From Mycobacterium sp. ITM-2016-00316 (GTDB taxonomy: Bacteria; Actinomycetota; Actinomycetes; Mycobacteriales; Mycobacteriaceae): DNA of 64,000 nucleotides. The notes beneath the pieces were generated by a model. The model searched no databases. It worked only from the letters and a program-made list of their open reading frames with translations, and had not been told where the DNA came from. The stretch covers positions 3,038,001-3,102,000 of the forward strand of contig NZ_CP134398.1 of NCBI RefSeq assembly GCF_002968335.2. The letters run 5' to 3'. Position numbers and translations under genes: made by a program. The first letter of the stretch is position 1. Every line of letters starts with the position of its first letter. This document shows positions 16,697 through 25,720 of this stretch, piece by piece.

Positions 16697-16770
16697 GGCC
16701 ACCAGTCTGTCAAAGACTGGAGCGCTCGGGTGCCACAGGGGTATGTGACGATGCATGGCACCATCGAATC

Positions 16771-17664
16771 GTGATCGTCCTGCCCGACGCGGTCCTCGCG
16801 ATGGCCGCCCGCGGACACGAATGGCAGCGTTGGGTCGACGACCTGCCCAGGTCGGTCAGCAGCCAGCTTCAGGAGTGGGATCTCACCGCGAACGGTGCAC
16901 CCCAATACGGATTCTGCTCGATCGTGCTGCCGGTCCGTGCCGGAGACGGTGAATCCACCATGCTCAAAATCGCTTTCCCCGACGACGAATCCGAACACGA
17001 ACACCTGGCGCTGCGCCGCTGGGACGGCCAGGGAACCGTGCGCCTGCTGCGCGCCAACCCTCACCGCCGCGCAATGCTGCTGGAGCGGCTGCATGCCCGC
17101 AACCTCAACGACGTCTGGGACCTGGAGGCGTGTGAGATCGTCGCCGGACTGTACGAGCGAATCCACGTCCCCGCCCTGCCGCAGCTGCGTCCGCTGGTCG
17201 GGTTCATCGAGAAATGGAACACCGACCTGGCGCAGCTGCCGCGCAGCGCCGCGCTGCCGCACCGGCTCGTGGAGCAGGCGCTGTCACTGGGCGCCGATTT
17301 CGTGTCCGACCCGGCCAGCACCGGCACGCTCATCCACGGCGACCTGCACTACGAGAACGTGCTGGCCGGCGACCGCGAACCGTGGCTGGTGATCGATCCG
17401 AAGCCGATGAGCGGCGATCCCCACTACGAGGTCGCGCCGATGTTGTGGGACCGCTGGGACGAGCTTGCCGGTTATGTCCGCGAAGGCGTGCGGCGCCGCT
17501 TCTACACCCTGTCCGAGGCCGCCGGGTTGGACGTCGACCGCGCGCGGGCGTGGGTGATCGTGCGGATGATGCACAACGCGATGTGGGAACTCACCGAGAA
17601 CGAGGTACCGGACGCGAAGTGGCTGACCACCTGCGTGGCCGTTGCCAAAGCAGTCCAGCAATAG
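16771..17664 (+). CDS. APH-family small-molecule kinase (streptomycin/hydroxyurea resistance kinase-like)
   Basis: A 297-aa protein of the aminoglycoside phosphotransferase fold, closest to the APH(6)/hydroxyurea kinase group. It has the catalytic loop LIHGDLHYENVLAG (about residues 187-200), the metal-binding VIDPKP just after, and an N-lobe Lys strand (STMLKIAFP). Such enzymes phosphorylate hydroxyls on aminoglycosides or other metabolites, and chromosomal members often have no resistance role. The GTG at 16771 fits the family N-terminus, while the frame continues open to 16690 inside the tpx promoter region. Confidence 0.82.
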   Translation: MIVLPDAVLAMAARGHEWQRWVDDLPRSVSSQLQEWDLTANGAPQYGFCSIVLPVRAGDGESTMLKIAFPDDESEHEHLALRRWDGQGTVRLLRANPHRRAMLLERLHARNLNDVWDLEACEIVAGLYERIHVPALPQLRPLVGFIEKWNTDLAQLPRSAALPHRLVEQALSLGADFVSDPASTGTLIHGDLHYENVLAGDREPWLVIDPKPMSGDPHYEVAPMLWDRWDELAGYVREGVRRRFYTLSEAAGLDVDRARAWVIVRMMHNAMWELTENEVPDAKWLTTCVAVAKAVQQ

Positions 17665-17700
17665 CCCGAATCCCGTTCATCCACGGCCGCGCGAATGCTG

Positions 17701-17729
17701 CTGTCAATGTCCGACCCGGTCGGTAGTAT
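17701..17729 (+). promoter_or_regulatory. SigA-type promoter giving a leaderless transcript
   Basis: A -35-like CTGTCA (17701-17706) and a -10 TAGTAT (17724-17729) are separated by 17 bp. Transcription starting 7-8 nt beyond the -10 would begin at the ATG at 17737, so the DUF222/HNH gene is probably leaderless, as is common in mycobacteria. Confidence 0.5.
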
Positions 17730-17736
17730 CGCACAT

Positions 17737-19449
17737 ATGTTCGAAGCTCTGGATCGGGTCGCACTCGCCGCGTTGAGCGATGAGGCGCTCATCTGCGCGG
17801 TCACGACGATGACCCAGACCGAGGCCAGGGCCGCTGCGCAGCGGTTGGCGTTGATCGGCGAAGTGGTGGCCCGCCAGTGCGATGACGAGGACGACACGGC
17901 TGCTCATCAGGTCATTGATGGCTGGGCGTGGGCCCAGGCCGCGGTCGCGGCGGCCTGCAACCTCAACCCTTATGCCGCGTCCAAGCAGATGCGCATCGCC
18001 CAAGCGTTGCGCGACCGGCTACCCCGCACCGCGGCCCTGTTCGCCACCGGTGCGATCTCGGCGACGGTGATCGATGCGATCACCTGGCGCACCCATCTGG
18101 TCGTCGACGAGGACGCGCTGGTGTTGATCGACACCGCCATCTCCGGCGAAGCAGGCGAGTATGGGGCGCATTCGGAGAAACAACTGATCGGCGCGGTGGA
18201 CCTCTGGGTGGAGAAATTCGACCCCGAAGCCGTCGTGCGCTCCCGGCGGGCCGCCAAAGACCTCTATGTCGAGTTCGACGACAAGGACGACCCGAACGGG
18301 GTGGCCTCGTTCTGGGGACGGCTGCGGGTCACCGACAAGAAGATCCTGGAACAGCGCCTCGACGCCCTGGCCGACACCGTCTGCTCGAATGATCCGCGCC
18401 GCCGCGGGGAGCTGCGTGCCGCGGCCCTGGCTGCACTCGGTGTGGTCGGGCCCGCCCTGGAGCGGCTGGCCTGTGAGTGCGGGGACACCGGCTGTGAGGG
18501 CAGCGGGAAGGATCCGCGCGCGGGCGCAGTCACCATCTATGCGCTCACCGACCAGGCGCCCGCCGCCAGTGAAGACACCCCGCCGCAGACCACGCCGGGC
18601 ACCGCGGGCACCCCGGACTCCGAGCCGCAACCGCCTGAGACTGCGGAGACCGAACCCGCTGCACCCGAGCGCGAGCCGCAGACACCGGCCGCGGAGTCCG
18701 AACCCGCGGGACCATCCGAACCCGCCGCGCCGGCGGCCAGCACCGAACCCGCGGGACCCGCCGCCCCTGCGGCCAACGCCCGCCCCGCGCCCGCGGCCGG
18801 CGCCCAACCTGCGGTGTGCAATCCCAGCCCCGGGGTGATGCTCGATGGCGCCATCATCCCCGCCGCCATGCTGGCCGAGCTGGTCGCCGGCGGCGCCACC
18901 GTGAAACCGCTATCGGAGATCGCCGATCTACCCGCCGAACGGCAGTACCGGCCGTCGGCCGCCCTGACCGCGTTCGTCCGGATGCGTGCCATGACCTGCA
19001 GCTTCCCCGGCTGCAACCGGGCCGCGCACCGCTGCGACCTCGACCACCTGACCCCGTGGCCGGCCGGAGCCACCCACCCCGGCAACTTGGCGCCGCTATG
19101 CCGTCTGCATCATTTGGTCAAAACCTTCAGCGGCTGGACACCCACCGCGAAACCCGACGGCAGCATCCAGTGGACAGCACCCACCGGACACAGCTACCAG
19201 AAGGCCCCCGGCGCGGCAATCCTGTTCCCACACTGGAACATTGACACACCCATCCCGCGAAAACGCGCGATCACCCTCATCGACGACACCGACCGCGACA
19301 CCACCGGGCCCCGTCGAAAAGCGATGCCGCTCCGACAACGCACCCGCGCCCAAGACCGCGCGCAGCGCATCAACACCGAACGCGCACGCAACCAACTCGA
19401 ACGCGCGCTCAAGCGCGCCGACAACAACAGCGATCCGCCGCCCTTCTGA
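17737..19449 (+). CDS. DUF222/HNH endonuclease-domain protein (13E12 repeat family)
   Basis: A 570-aa protein from the MFEALDRV start (ATG 17737; an in-frame ATG at 17695 adds 14 residues). DUF222 covers about residues 20-260. The HNH domain near 410-460 has RMRAMTCSFPGCNR, CDLDHLTPW and LCRLHHLVKT, so the Cys-pair zinc site and His residues are present. Between them lies a ~90-residue Pro/Ala/Glu linker (about 275-370). 13E12 genes are multicopy in mycobacteria and behave like mobile or repeat-associated elements. DNA cleavage is predicted by family and unproven. Confidence 0.88.
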   Translation: MFEALDRVALAALSDEALICAVTTMTQTEARAAAQRLALIGEVVARQCDDEDDTAAHQVIDGWAWAQAAVAAACNLNPYAASKQMRIAQALRDRLPRTAALFATGAISATVIDAITWRTHLVVDEDALVLIDTAISGEAGEYGAHSEKQLIGAVDLWVEKFDPEAVVRSRRAAKDLYVEFDDKDDPNGVASFWGRLRVTDKKILEQRLDALADTVCSNDPRRRGELRAAALAALGVVGPALERLACECGDTGCEGSGKDPRAGAVTIYALTDQAPAASEDTPPQTTPGTAGTPDSEPQPPETAETEPAAPEREPQTPAAESEPAGPSEPAAPAASTEPAGPAAPAANARPAPAAGAQPAVCNPSPGVMLDGAIIPAAMLAELVAGGATVKPLSEIADLPAERQYRPSAALTAFVRMRAMTCSFPGCNRAAHRCDLDHLTPWPAGATHPGNLAPLCRLHHLVKTFSGWTPTAKPDGSIQWTAPTGHSYQKAPGAAILFPHWNIDTPIPRKRAITLIDDTDRDTTGPRRKAMPLRQRTRAQDRAQRINTERARNQLERALKRADNNSDPPPF

Positions 19450-19469
19450 CCGCGCAGAGGCGATGCCGC

Positions 19470-20726
19470 TCAGCCCGACACGCTGACCGGCAACGACAGC
19501 ATGCCGCGCAGCGTCACATTCGGTTTGTACTGCGGGTCACCACCGAGTTCGGCCTTCGGGAAACGCTTTGTCACGGCGGACAAGGCGATTGATGCCTCCA
19601 GCCGTACCAGCGGCGCACCGAGACAGAAGTGGGCGCCGTGCCCGAACCCCAGATGCCTGATAGCGGCCCGGTCGGGATCGAAGACATCGGGGTTCGCGTT
19701 CGCCGCCGGGTCACGGTGCGCGGCGGCCAACAGCACGATGATGGTGTCGCCCTGGGGAATCACGGTGTCCCCCAGCCGCATCTCCTCGGCCGCGACACGG
19801 CCCAACAGCTGAGCAGGCGGATCGAAACGCAGCGTCTCCTCGATGACGCGCAGCGCTCTCGACGGATCGGCCCCCAGTGCCGCCCACTGCGTGCGATCGC
19901 GCAGCATCGCCAGCACCGACGTCGCCATCAGGCTCACCGTCGACTCGTGCCCGGCGATCAGCAGCAGATTGCAGGTCGAGATGATCTCGTCCTCGCTGAG
20001 CTGATCACCGGACTCCTCGACCGCGATCATCGCCGATATCAGGTCGTCGCCGGGACTGCTCCGGCGGCGGCTGATCAGCTCACGGAAGTACTTCCGCAGC
20101 CATTTCCCGGCCTCGATGCGGTCGGTGAACCCTTCCGGCACATCGCCGGTCGCGGTGAGGAACGGGTCCACGGTCTGCGCGAGCAGGGTGGAGGCGTGCC
20201 CAAACTTGGGTTCATCCTCAACCGGCACACCGAGCAGGCGGCAGATCACCGCCACCGCGACCGGGTAGGCCAGGCCGCTGACGGCATCGAACTCGCCGCG
20301 CTCCTCCGCGGCGTCGAGTAGGCCGTCGACGGTGGCGACGATCTCGTTGCGCAGCTCGTTGATGACCCGCGGCGCAAATGCCTTGGCCACCAGTTTGCGC
20401 AGCCGGGTGTGGTCGGGCGGATCGAGGAAAAGGAAGGCCGGGGTGCGGCGCTTGTCGACCAGTCCGGCCAGCCCGAACGGTCGCGGTTCCTCACCGGCGG
20501 CGATCTGGCGTTGCGCGATGGCCGACTTCATCCGGTCACTCGACGCCGCCGGATGTCGGATCACGGCGTCGCAGTCGGCGTACGAGGTCAACACCGTCAG
20601 GCTGATCTCGGGGATCTGCAGCGGACCGTGTTCGCGCAGCGCGCGGTACGCCGGGTAGGGGTCGACGCGGTTGGACGGCGCAAGGGCCTGCCCGAGCAGG
20701 ACCGCCGGTTCGGACACCGAAATCAT
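19470..20726 (-). CDS. Cytochrome P450
   Basis: A 418-aa soluble P450. I-helix IAGHEST lies near residues 255-261, the K-helix ExxR as EETLR, and the heme loop FGHGAHFCLG with Cys368 as thiolate ligand. It uses electrons from a ferredoxin/reductase pair to hydroxylate an unknown lipophilic substrate; no redox partner is adjacent. The ATG at 20726 sits directly against GAGGAG, so the GTG at 20717 (SEPAVLLGQAL) is spaced better and may be the true start. It follows menC by 4 bp on the same strand and is probably co-transcribed. Confidence 0.93.
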   Translation of the reverse strand: MISVSEPAVLLGQALAPSNRVDPYPAYRALREHGPLQIPEISLTVLTSYADCDAVIRHPAASSDRMKSAIAQRQIAAGEEPRPFGLAGLVDKRRTPAFLFLDPPDHTRLRKLVAKAFAPRVINELRNEIVATVDGLLDAAEERGEFDAVSGLAYPVAVAVICRLLGVPVEDEPKFGHASTLLAQTVDPFLTATGDVPEGFTDRIEAGKWLRKYFRELISRRRSSPGDDLISAMIAVEESGDQLSEDEIISTCNLLLIAGHESTVSLMATSVLAMLRDRTQWAALGADPSRALRVIEETLRFDPPAQLLGRVAAEEMRLGDTVIPQGDTIIVLLAAAHRDPAANANPDVFDPDRAAIRHLGFGHGAHFCLGAPLVRLEASIALSAVTKRFPKAELGGDPQYKPNVTLRGMLSLPVSVSG

Positions 20727-20730
20727 CTCC

Positions 20731-21690
20731 TCATTGTGCAATCGCGCTTTCCAGCCGTGAACGCCACCACCGGATTCGGGCCGGATCGGTGACCGAATAT
20801 CGGTCCAACAGCTCCGACAGCGGCGCCGGCGACATGGGCGCGACCGGCAGAAATCCATCGACCGGAACCAGCCTGCGCGAGTCTGCCACCAGGTCCCCGT
20901 CCAGCAACGAGCCCGAGCCCAGGGTGCCGGCGAACGGCAGCTCGGGCAGTGCGCCGGCCAGCGCGACACCGACCGCCACCCCGATGCTGGTCTCCACCCC
21001 CGAGGTGACGGAGCACGGCAGCCCGCACGATTCGGCGATGCGCAGCGCCCGTCGGGCCCCGCCGAGCGAACCGCAGTGCAGCACGGCGATATCAGCGGCC
21101 TCGGCCAGCCCCGGATCGCCCAGCGCCCGCTCCAACGAATCGACGATGGCGATCCGGACATCGACCCGTCGTCGCACCGCGGAGAGTTCCGCGATGCTCC
21201 GGCACGGCTGCTCGACGAACTCGAGTCCGCCCGCGGCGCGATCGAGCGCCGGGACCGCGGTCACCGCAGCCTCGACCGACCACCTGCCCTTGGCGTCACA
21301 GCGGATGGCACCGTCCGGGCCGAGCGCGTCGCGCACCGCGGCAATTCGCGCGACATCGTCTCCGAGCGTGCAGGCCGGGTCGGCCACCTCGACCGCAGCC
21401 GTCCGGCAGCCCGAGGCCGCGACCAGGTCGTGGGCCCGCGCCGGGTCCGTCACGGGGACGGTCACGGCGACCGGCACCCGTCCGCGCCGGGCATCCGGCC
21501 AGCCGACGGTGCCGGGTTCGGTGGCGGCGGTGAGCCAGCGCACGAGCAGATGGTCTGGGCACCCGGGCGGTGGGCTGAACTCCCCCCAGCCCTGCGGTCC
21601 CTCCACGAGGACGCCCTCGTGCATGGTGGCGCCGTCGCGCATGGGGATGGCGAACACCGGTGCGGTGTCCAGATCGATCAGCGTCTGCAC
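20731..21690 (-). CDS. menC: o-Succinylbenzoate synthase (enolase superfamily)
   Basis: A 319-aa enolase-superfamily protein of actinobacterial MenC type: N-terminal cap with FAIPMRDG, then barrel strands AIRCDAKGRWSVEAA (metal Asp and catalytic Lys region), LEFVEQPC (metal Glu) and SVTSGVETSIGVAVG. It dehydrates SHCHC to o-succinylbenzoate in menaquinone synthesis. The usual D-E-S third-metal motif appears as VDSLE, so the acidic pair is altered while an Asp is kept. The GTG at 21690 is the first start. No other men gene is in the window. Confidence 0.85.
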   Translation of the reverse strand: MQTLIDLDTAPVFAIPMRDGATMHEGVLVEGPQGWGEFSPPPGCPDHLLVRWLTAATEPGTVGWPDARRGRVPVAVTVPVTDPARAHDLVAASGCRTAAVEVADPACTLGDDVARIAAVRDALGPDGAIRCDAKGRWSVEAAVTAVPALDRAAGGLEFVEQPCRSIAELSAVRRRVDVRIAIVDSLERALGDPGLAEAADIAVLHCGSLGGARRALRIAESCGLPCSVTSGVETSIGVAVGVALAGALPELPFAGTLGSGSLLDGDLVADSRRLVPVDGFLPVAPMSPAPLSELLDRYSVTDPARIRWWRSRLESAIAQ

Positions 21691-21766
21691 AAGACCTGCA
21701 CGCTAGCCGAGTTCTTGCCGGGACGAGCGCAGCGACGGCGAAATGGTCGAACCTGCGGCGGGGGCA

Positions 21767-22909
21767 TCATCGAATCGTGTACAGCGGCACCAGCATTTCG
21801 GCCGGTGTCAGCGATCCGTGATGACCGACCAGCTGCGACTGCAGCGGTTCGGCACCCGATCGGATGATGGCCCGATCACCGTTGGCCACCACCACCACAT
21901 CTCCGATGCGGGGTTCGACGCGCGCGTGCACGGTCGGGCCGAACCAGCCTGCGCCGATCACCTCGGCCCTGGTGAGGACGGTGAAGTCAGCACCGAGCCC
22001 AGCCCGCCAGGCCGCCGCCACATCCGGGGCGGCCCCGGGTTCGGTGTACACATGCCGCGCACGCGGTTCCCCGCCCAGCCCCCGCACACCGGCGCGCAGT
22101 TCGGCGCGCTGATCGAAGTCGACCGGATCATCGACGTGCACCATGCCGTGGTCCGCGGTGACGATCAGGGCGGAACCGGGCGGCAACCGTTCGGCGATGA
22201 GGCGGACGGTCAGGTCGATCTGCTGCAGTTCCAGCGCCCACGATTCCGAGCCAGGCCCGCGCACGTGACCCGTCAGATCCAGGTCCCCGTGGTAGGCGTA
22301 GACGAGGCTGCGATCCCCCGCACCGAGCGCACCGACCACCCCGTCGACCAGATCTCCGGACGAAAAGGTGGGCCGGAACTCGCCGCCGCGCAATGCCGCC
22401 CGGGTCAGACCCGAACCCGCCTGATACATCGGCGCCACCTGCGTCACCACCACGCCGTCGGCAGCTGCCCGCTCGAAGGCCGTCGCCACCGGCTGAAACT
22501 GCTCGGGAACAATCTCTTTGAGCAGATCGACCTTCGGTCCCTCGCCCATCAGCCGCCACTTGAGCGGGTTCATCAACCGATCATGATCGGGCACCGCCAG
22601 CAGGTAACCGACCAGGCCGTGCTCCCCGGCGGGCAGACCGGTGCCCAGCGAGGCCAGACTGGCCGCCGTGGTGCTGGGAAACCCCGCCGTCAGCGACTGC
22701 GCGGGCCGGGCCGCCAGAAACGGCGCGACCTCGCGGCGGGCCTCGACCAGTTCAGCGCCCATCCCGTCGATGAGCAGGATCGCCACCCGCCGCACGCCGT
22801 CGAGCCCCAGTCCGACGCGGTCGGTTTCCCCGGCCACCCCCAGGACACCGAGCACCGAGGGGACCAGATCGGCGAGGGCGCCGTCGCCGTAGTGCGGAGT
22901 GACGAACAT
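21767..22909 (-). CDS. Alkaline-phosphatase-superfamily phosphodiesterase/pyrophosphatase
   Basis: A 380-aa protein of the nucleotide pyrophosphatase/phosphodiesterase type. AILLIDGMGAELV holds the first metal Asp, SLTAGFPSTTAASLASLGTG the nucleophile Thr region, and YHGDLDLTGHVRG and ALIVTADHGMVHV the remaining metal Asp/His residues. It probably hydrolyses a phosphodiester or nucleotide. The ATG at 22909 gives MFVTPHYGDG; the frame stays open far upstream over the MOSC gene on the other strand, which is not real coding. It is divergent from the MOSC gene with ~55 bp between starts. Confidence 0.88.
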   Translation of the reverse strand: MFVTPHYGDGALADLVPSVLGVLGVAGETDRVGLGLDGVRRVAILLIDGMGAELVEARREVAPFLAARPAQSLTAGFPSTTAASLASLGTGLPAGEHGLVGYLLAVPDHDRLMNPLKWRLMGEGPKVDLLKEIVPEQFQPVATAFERAAADGVVVTQVAPMYQAGSGLTRAALRGGEFRPTFSSGDLVDGVVGALGAGDRSLVYAYHGDLDLTGHVRGPGSESWALELQQIDLTVRLIAERLPPGSALIVTADHGMVHVDDPVDFDQRAELRAGVRGLGGEPRARHVYTEPGAAPDVAAAWRAGLGADFTVLTRAEVIGAGWFGPTVHARVEPRIGDVVVVANGDRAIIRSGAEPLQSQLVGHHGSLTPAEMLVPLYTIR

Positions 22910-22963
22910 GAGTGTCAGGTTATGCGCCCGGCCGTACCGACCGGGGGCCACTAGGCTGACCGC

Positions 22964-23623
22964 ATGTCGAGCGTGCTGACAGTGAACATCGCCCATCCGC
23001 GGACCAACCCCGACACCCGCAAGAAGCCGACCGGCATCGACAAGCGCCCCACCGATGCCGCCGTCGAGGTGCGTCCACCCGGTCCCATGCGTGGCGGTCT
23101 GGGCAGCGGGCTGGTAGGCGATCTGGTGAGCGAGCAGAAGCACCACGGCGGCGACGATCAAGCCGTGTACGCCTACGCCAGGGAGGATCTCGATGCCTGG
23201 GAGAGCGAACTCGACCGGCAGATCGGCAACGGCGTCTTCGGGGAGAACCTGACCACGGCGGGTATCGACGTCACCAATGCGGTCATCGGTGAACGTTGGC
23301 GCGTCGGAGACGGCGGACTGGTCCTGGAGGTGACTCGGCCCCGCACACCGTGCCGGACGTTCTCGTCGTGGCTGGAGATCGACGGCTGGATCAAGAGGTT
23401 CACCGATCGCGGTGTGCCCGGCGCCTATCTGCGCATCATCGCGCCCGGAGTGGTGCGTGCCGGAGATTCGATCGAGATCCTCGAGCGTCCCGGCCATGAT
23501 GTGACAATCGCGCTGGTGTTCCGCGCGATGATGAAGGATCCGGGTCTGCTGCCGTCACTGCTCGTCGCCGACGCCTTGCCGGAACCGTTGAAGGACAAGG
23601 CACGCCGCCGCGCGCACGCCTAG
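22964..23623 (+). CDS. MOSC-domain protein
   Basis: A 219-aa protein with the MOSC core: AVYAYAREDLDAWESELDR, then NGVFGENLTT (the conserved GENL turn), VIGERWRVGDGGLVLEVTRPRTPCRTF with the conserved Cys near residue 128, and a GAYLRIIAPGVVRAGDSIEI strand. MOSC proteins handle molybdenum-cofactor sulfur or act as molybdenum-dependent reductases of N-hydroxylated compounds (YiiM type). The GENLTT plus PR-x-PC pattern fits the YiiM-like group. It converges with the SGNH gene, overlapping by 4 bp. Confidence 0.92.
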   Translation: MSSVLTVNIAHPRTNPDTRKKPTGIDKRPTDAAVEVRPPGPMRGGLGSGLVGDLVSEQKHHGGDDQAVYAYAREDLDAWESELDRQIGNGVFGENLTTAGIDVTNAVIGERWRVGDGGLVLEVTRPRTPCRTFSSWLEIDGWIKRFTDRGVPGAYLRIIAPGVVRAGDSIEILERPGHDVTIALVFRAMMKDPGLLPSLLVADALPEPLKDKARRRAHA

Positions 23624-24303
23624 CGGACCGGAGGCAGCTCCGCCGCAATGAGCCCGGCGATCCGCTCGGCCAGATAGCGGTGCCCGACATCGGTGGGGTG
23701 CACCCCGTCGACGGCGATCAGGTCGGGTCTGCCCACAAACCAGCCTTCGGCGAGCGGATCCACGAATCGTGCCCCCGACGCCATGGCGACGATGGACAGG
23801 GCGTCCCGGATCTGAGTGATCCGCACGGGAACGTCTGGGGTGGGCCACGGCGGCCCGATCACCAGCAAGCGCGCCGTCGGCGCCCGGTGCCGCGCGAGAT
23901 CGAAAGCACTTCTGGCCAATCCGGCCACATCTACCGCCTCGACCGGCTGATCGTTACGGGACCCGAAGAACACCACCAGGGCGTCATCGGGCCGGACCGC
24001 CCGAGCGGTCAAGTCTCCGAACGTGCTGTTGTGATCGCCACGCACCCCGTAACCGGCACGCCCCTCGGCAGCGATATCGGCCGTGACCGTCCTGCCCTGA
24101 TCGGCCAGGATCCGCCAGGCCAACGCCGGCCAGCCATTGACGCCGAGGCCGCCGAGATCGGTGCCGGTGGTGTAGGAGTCGCTGATGACGGCGATCCGGC
24201 TGAGCGCTGTTTCCCTCCCGGCGAGCTGCACCGACGGTGCAGCGGGCGAGACCGCGGTGACCAACAGCGCAAGCGAGACCACCAGACCGGCCACACGACG
24301 CAC
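23620..24303 (-). CDS. Exported SGNH/GDSL hydrolase
   Basis: A 227-aa protein with a signal peptide (residues 1-22, AVSPAAPS region). Block I is ISDSYTTG with nucleophile Ser43, block III contains GSRND and block V is DGVHPTDVGH with Asp199 and His202, giving a complete Ser-Asp-His set. Such proteins are esterases, lipases or O-acetyl hydrolases acting outside the membrane. The upstream acyltransferase-3 gene on the same strand suggests opposite actions on the same O-acyl group on a cell-surface glycan or lipid (inference). Confidence 0.88.
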   Translation of the reverse strand: MRRVAGLVVSLALLVTAVSPAAPSVQLAGRETALSRIAVISDSYTTGTDLGGLGVNGWPALAWRILADQGRTVTADIAAEGRAGYGVRGDHNSTFGDLTARAVRPDDALVVFFGSRNDQPVEAVDVAGLARSAFDLARHRAPTARLLVIGPPWPTPDVPVRITQIRDALSIVAMASGARFVDPLAEGWFVGRPDLIAVDGVHPTDVGHRYLAERIAGLIAAELPPVR

Positions 24304-24378
24304 GACATCCTCCTGCTTGAAGTACCCGCGTAAGCCTACTGGACCACGCAGATAAACTGCCGCACAGAAGTATTCGCG

Positions 24379-25566
24379 TCAGGCCGACAATTTCGACTCG
24401 GTGCGGTCGGTGTCGGTCGCCTGCATTCTGGGCACCGTTCCCCGGATGTCCACCATGCGGCGCATCCAGTGCCGGGCCGGCTCCTCCACCACGTGATACA
24501 GCAGCGCCGAACAGGCCAGCGTCACTGCGAAGATCGCCGTCAACAACCACGGCCCGGCCGGCCCTGCCAACACCAGCTCGAACTGCTCTGCCGCCCAGTT
24601 CCACGCGGTGTGCACCAGTTCATGAACCATGTACAGGCTGAACGAGATCTGCCCGCCATAGACCAGAATGCGGGTCGACAGCAGCGCGGTCAGCGTGCCC
24701 GACCCGATGGACAGCATCACGACCAGCGGGACGAACAGCAGATCCACCACGCCGCCACTGTCCATCACCCCGGGAATGGGATGCCCGTCCAGCCAGTACA
24801 GCGTGCCGACGATCGTCCCGAGTAGGAGAATCGAACACACGCCGGCCAGCATCCGCGTGCGATGGCTGGGATCGAGTCGGCGCACCGCCGCGCATGCGAT
24901 CGCTCCGGCGGTGAACTGCAGCAGGATGCGCGGTAGCCAGCTCCACGGCGTATAGAACTGGCCGCTGGCCAGCAGGAACATCACCGGCGGCAAGGTCGTC
25001 GCGAACGACAGCAGAAGCAGGCTGCGCGCGCGGGTGGCCCGCGCCAGCCGGAAGATGACCAGCGCCAGGAAGCCGAAGGTCAGGTACGCCAGCCACTCGG
25101 CGCTGATCGACCAGGCCGGGCCGTCCCAGCTGGAGCCGTCGAAGTACGGCTGGAACCACAGTTGCACCAGGAAGAGCTGACGTACGTAGCTGGTCGCGGT
25201 CAGGGTGTCGGCGTTTTCTGCCGGGACGTGCCCGACGTTGAGGGTGAAGATGATCCACAGCGCGGCCAGATGCAGCGTCACCAGATAGACCGGCCACACC
25301 CTGGCCAGCCGCATCCACAGGAAATGCAGGGTGTCACGTGTCGACCAGGACGGGCCCATCCGGTCCAGATAGTTCCAGGCCAGTACGAAACCGCTCAGGA
25401 TGAAGAAAAGATCGACGCCCTGTGCGCCGCTGTCGAGCACGGGCGCCAACGCGGAACTGACATCCGGCACCGCCTGCGCAAGCAGCGGGCGGAAGTGGAA
25501 CAACACCACCCAGATTGCGGCGAAGAAACGAAGACCGGTGAGGGCCTTGATTTCTCCGCTACGCAC
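24379..25566 (-). CDS. Membrane acyltransferase 3 family protein
   Basis: A 395-aa integral membrane protein with about ten hydrophobic segments. It starts EIKALTGLRFFAAIWVVLFHFRPLL, containing the conserved RFFAA and the invariant His of acyltransferase 3 proteins, followed by QGVDLFFILSGFVL. These enzymes transfer acetyl or other acyl groups to extracytoplasmic sugars or lipids. GTG at 25566 is the start. It lies 75 bp upstream of the SGNH hydrolase on the same strand and is probably transcribed with it. Confidence 0.93.
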   Translation of the reverse strand: MRSGEIKALTGLRFFAAIWVVLFHFRPLLAQAVPDVSSALAPVLDSGAQGVDLFFILSGFVLAWNYLDRMGPSWSTRDTLHFLWMRLARVWPVYLVTLHLAALWIIFTLNVGHVPAENADTLTATSYVRQLFLVQLWFQPYFDGSSWDGPAWSISAEWLAYLTFGFLALVIFRLARATRARSLLLLSFATTLPPVMFLLASGQFYTPWSWLPRILLQFTAGAIACAAVRRLDPSHRTRMLAGVCSILLLGTIVGTLYWLDGHPIPGVMDSGGVVDLLFVPLVVMLSIGSGTLTALLSTRILVYGGQISFSLYMVHELVHTAWNWAAEQFELVLAGPAGPWLLTAIFAVTLACSALLYHVVEEPARHWMRRMVDIRGTVPRMQATDTDRTESKLSA

Positions 25567-25720
25567 AACACTCTTTCCCCGAGTTCCGGCTTTTCACTTA
25601 CGCTTACGCGCGCTGGCCGGGCGGACCGCTCCCCAACGTCCAGGCAGCCGGCAGTGATCGAAGAATATCAGCGCTACCGGTTCGGCTGGGTGAGGCCGAA
25701 ATTGGGCCGTTGCTGAAGCT

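Noticed and set aside
16741..16771. Longer start for the APH-like kinase at 16690
   Set aside because: The added residues are encoded across the tpx start and are not conserved in character; the GTG at 16771 fits the family.
22910..23497. Extended N-terminus for the alkaline-phosphatase-like protein
   Set aside because: The extra 196 codons lie opposite the MOSC gene and show no domain; the ATG at 22909 gives the family start.
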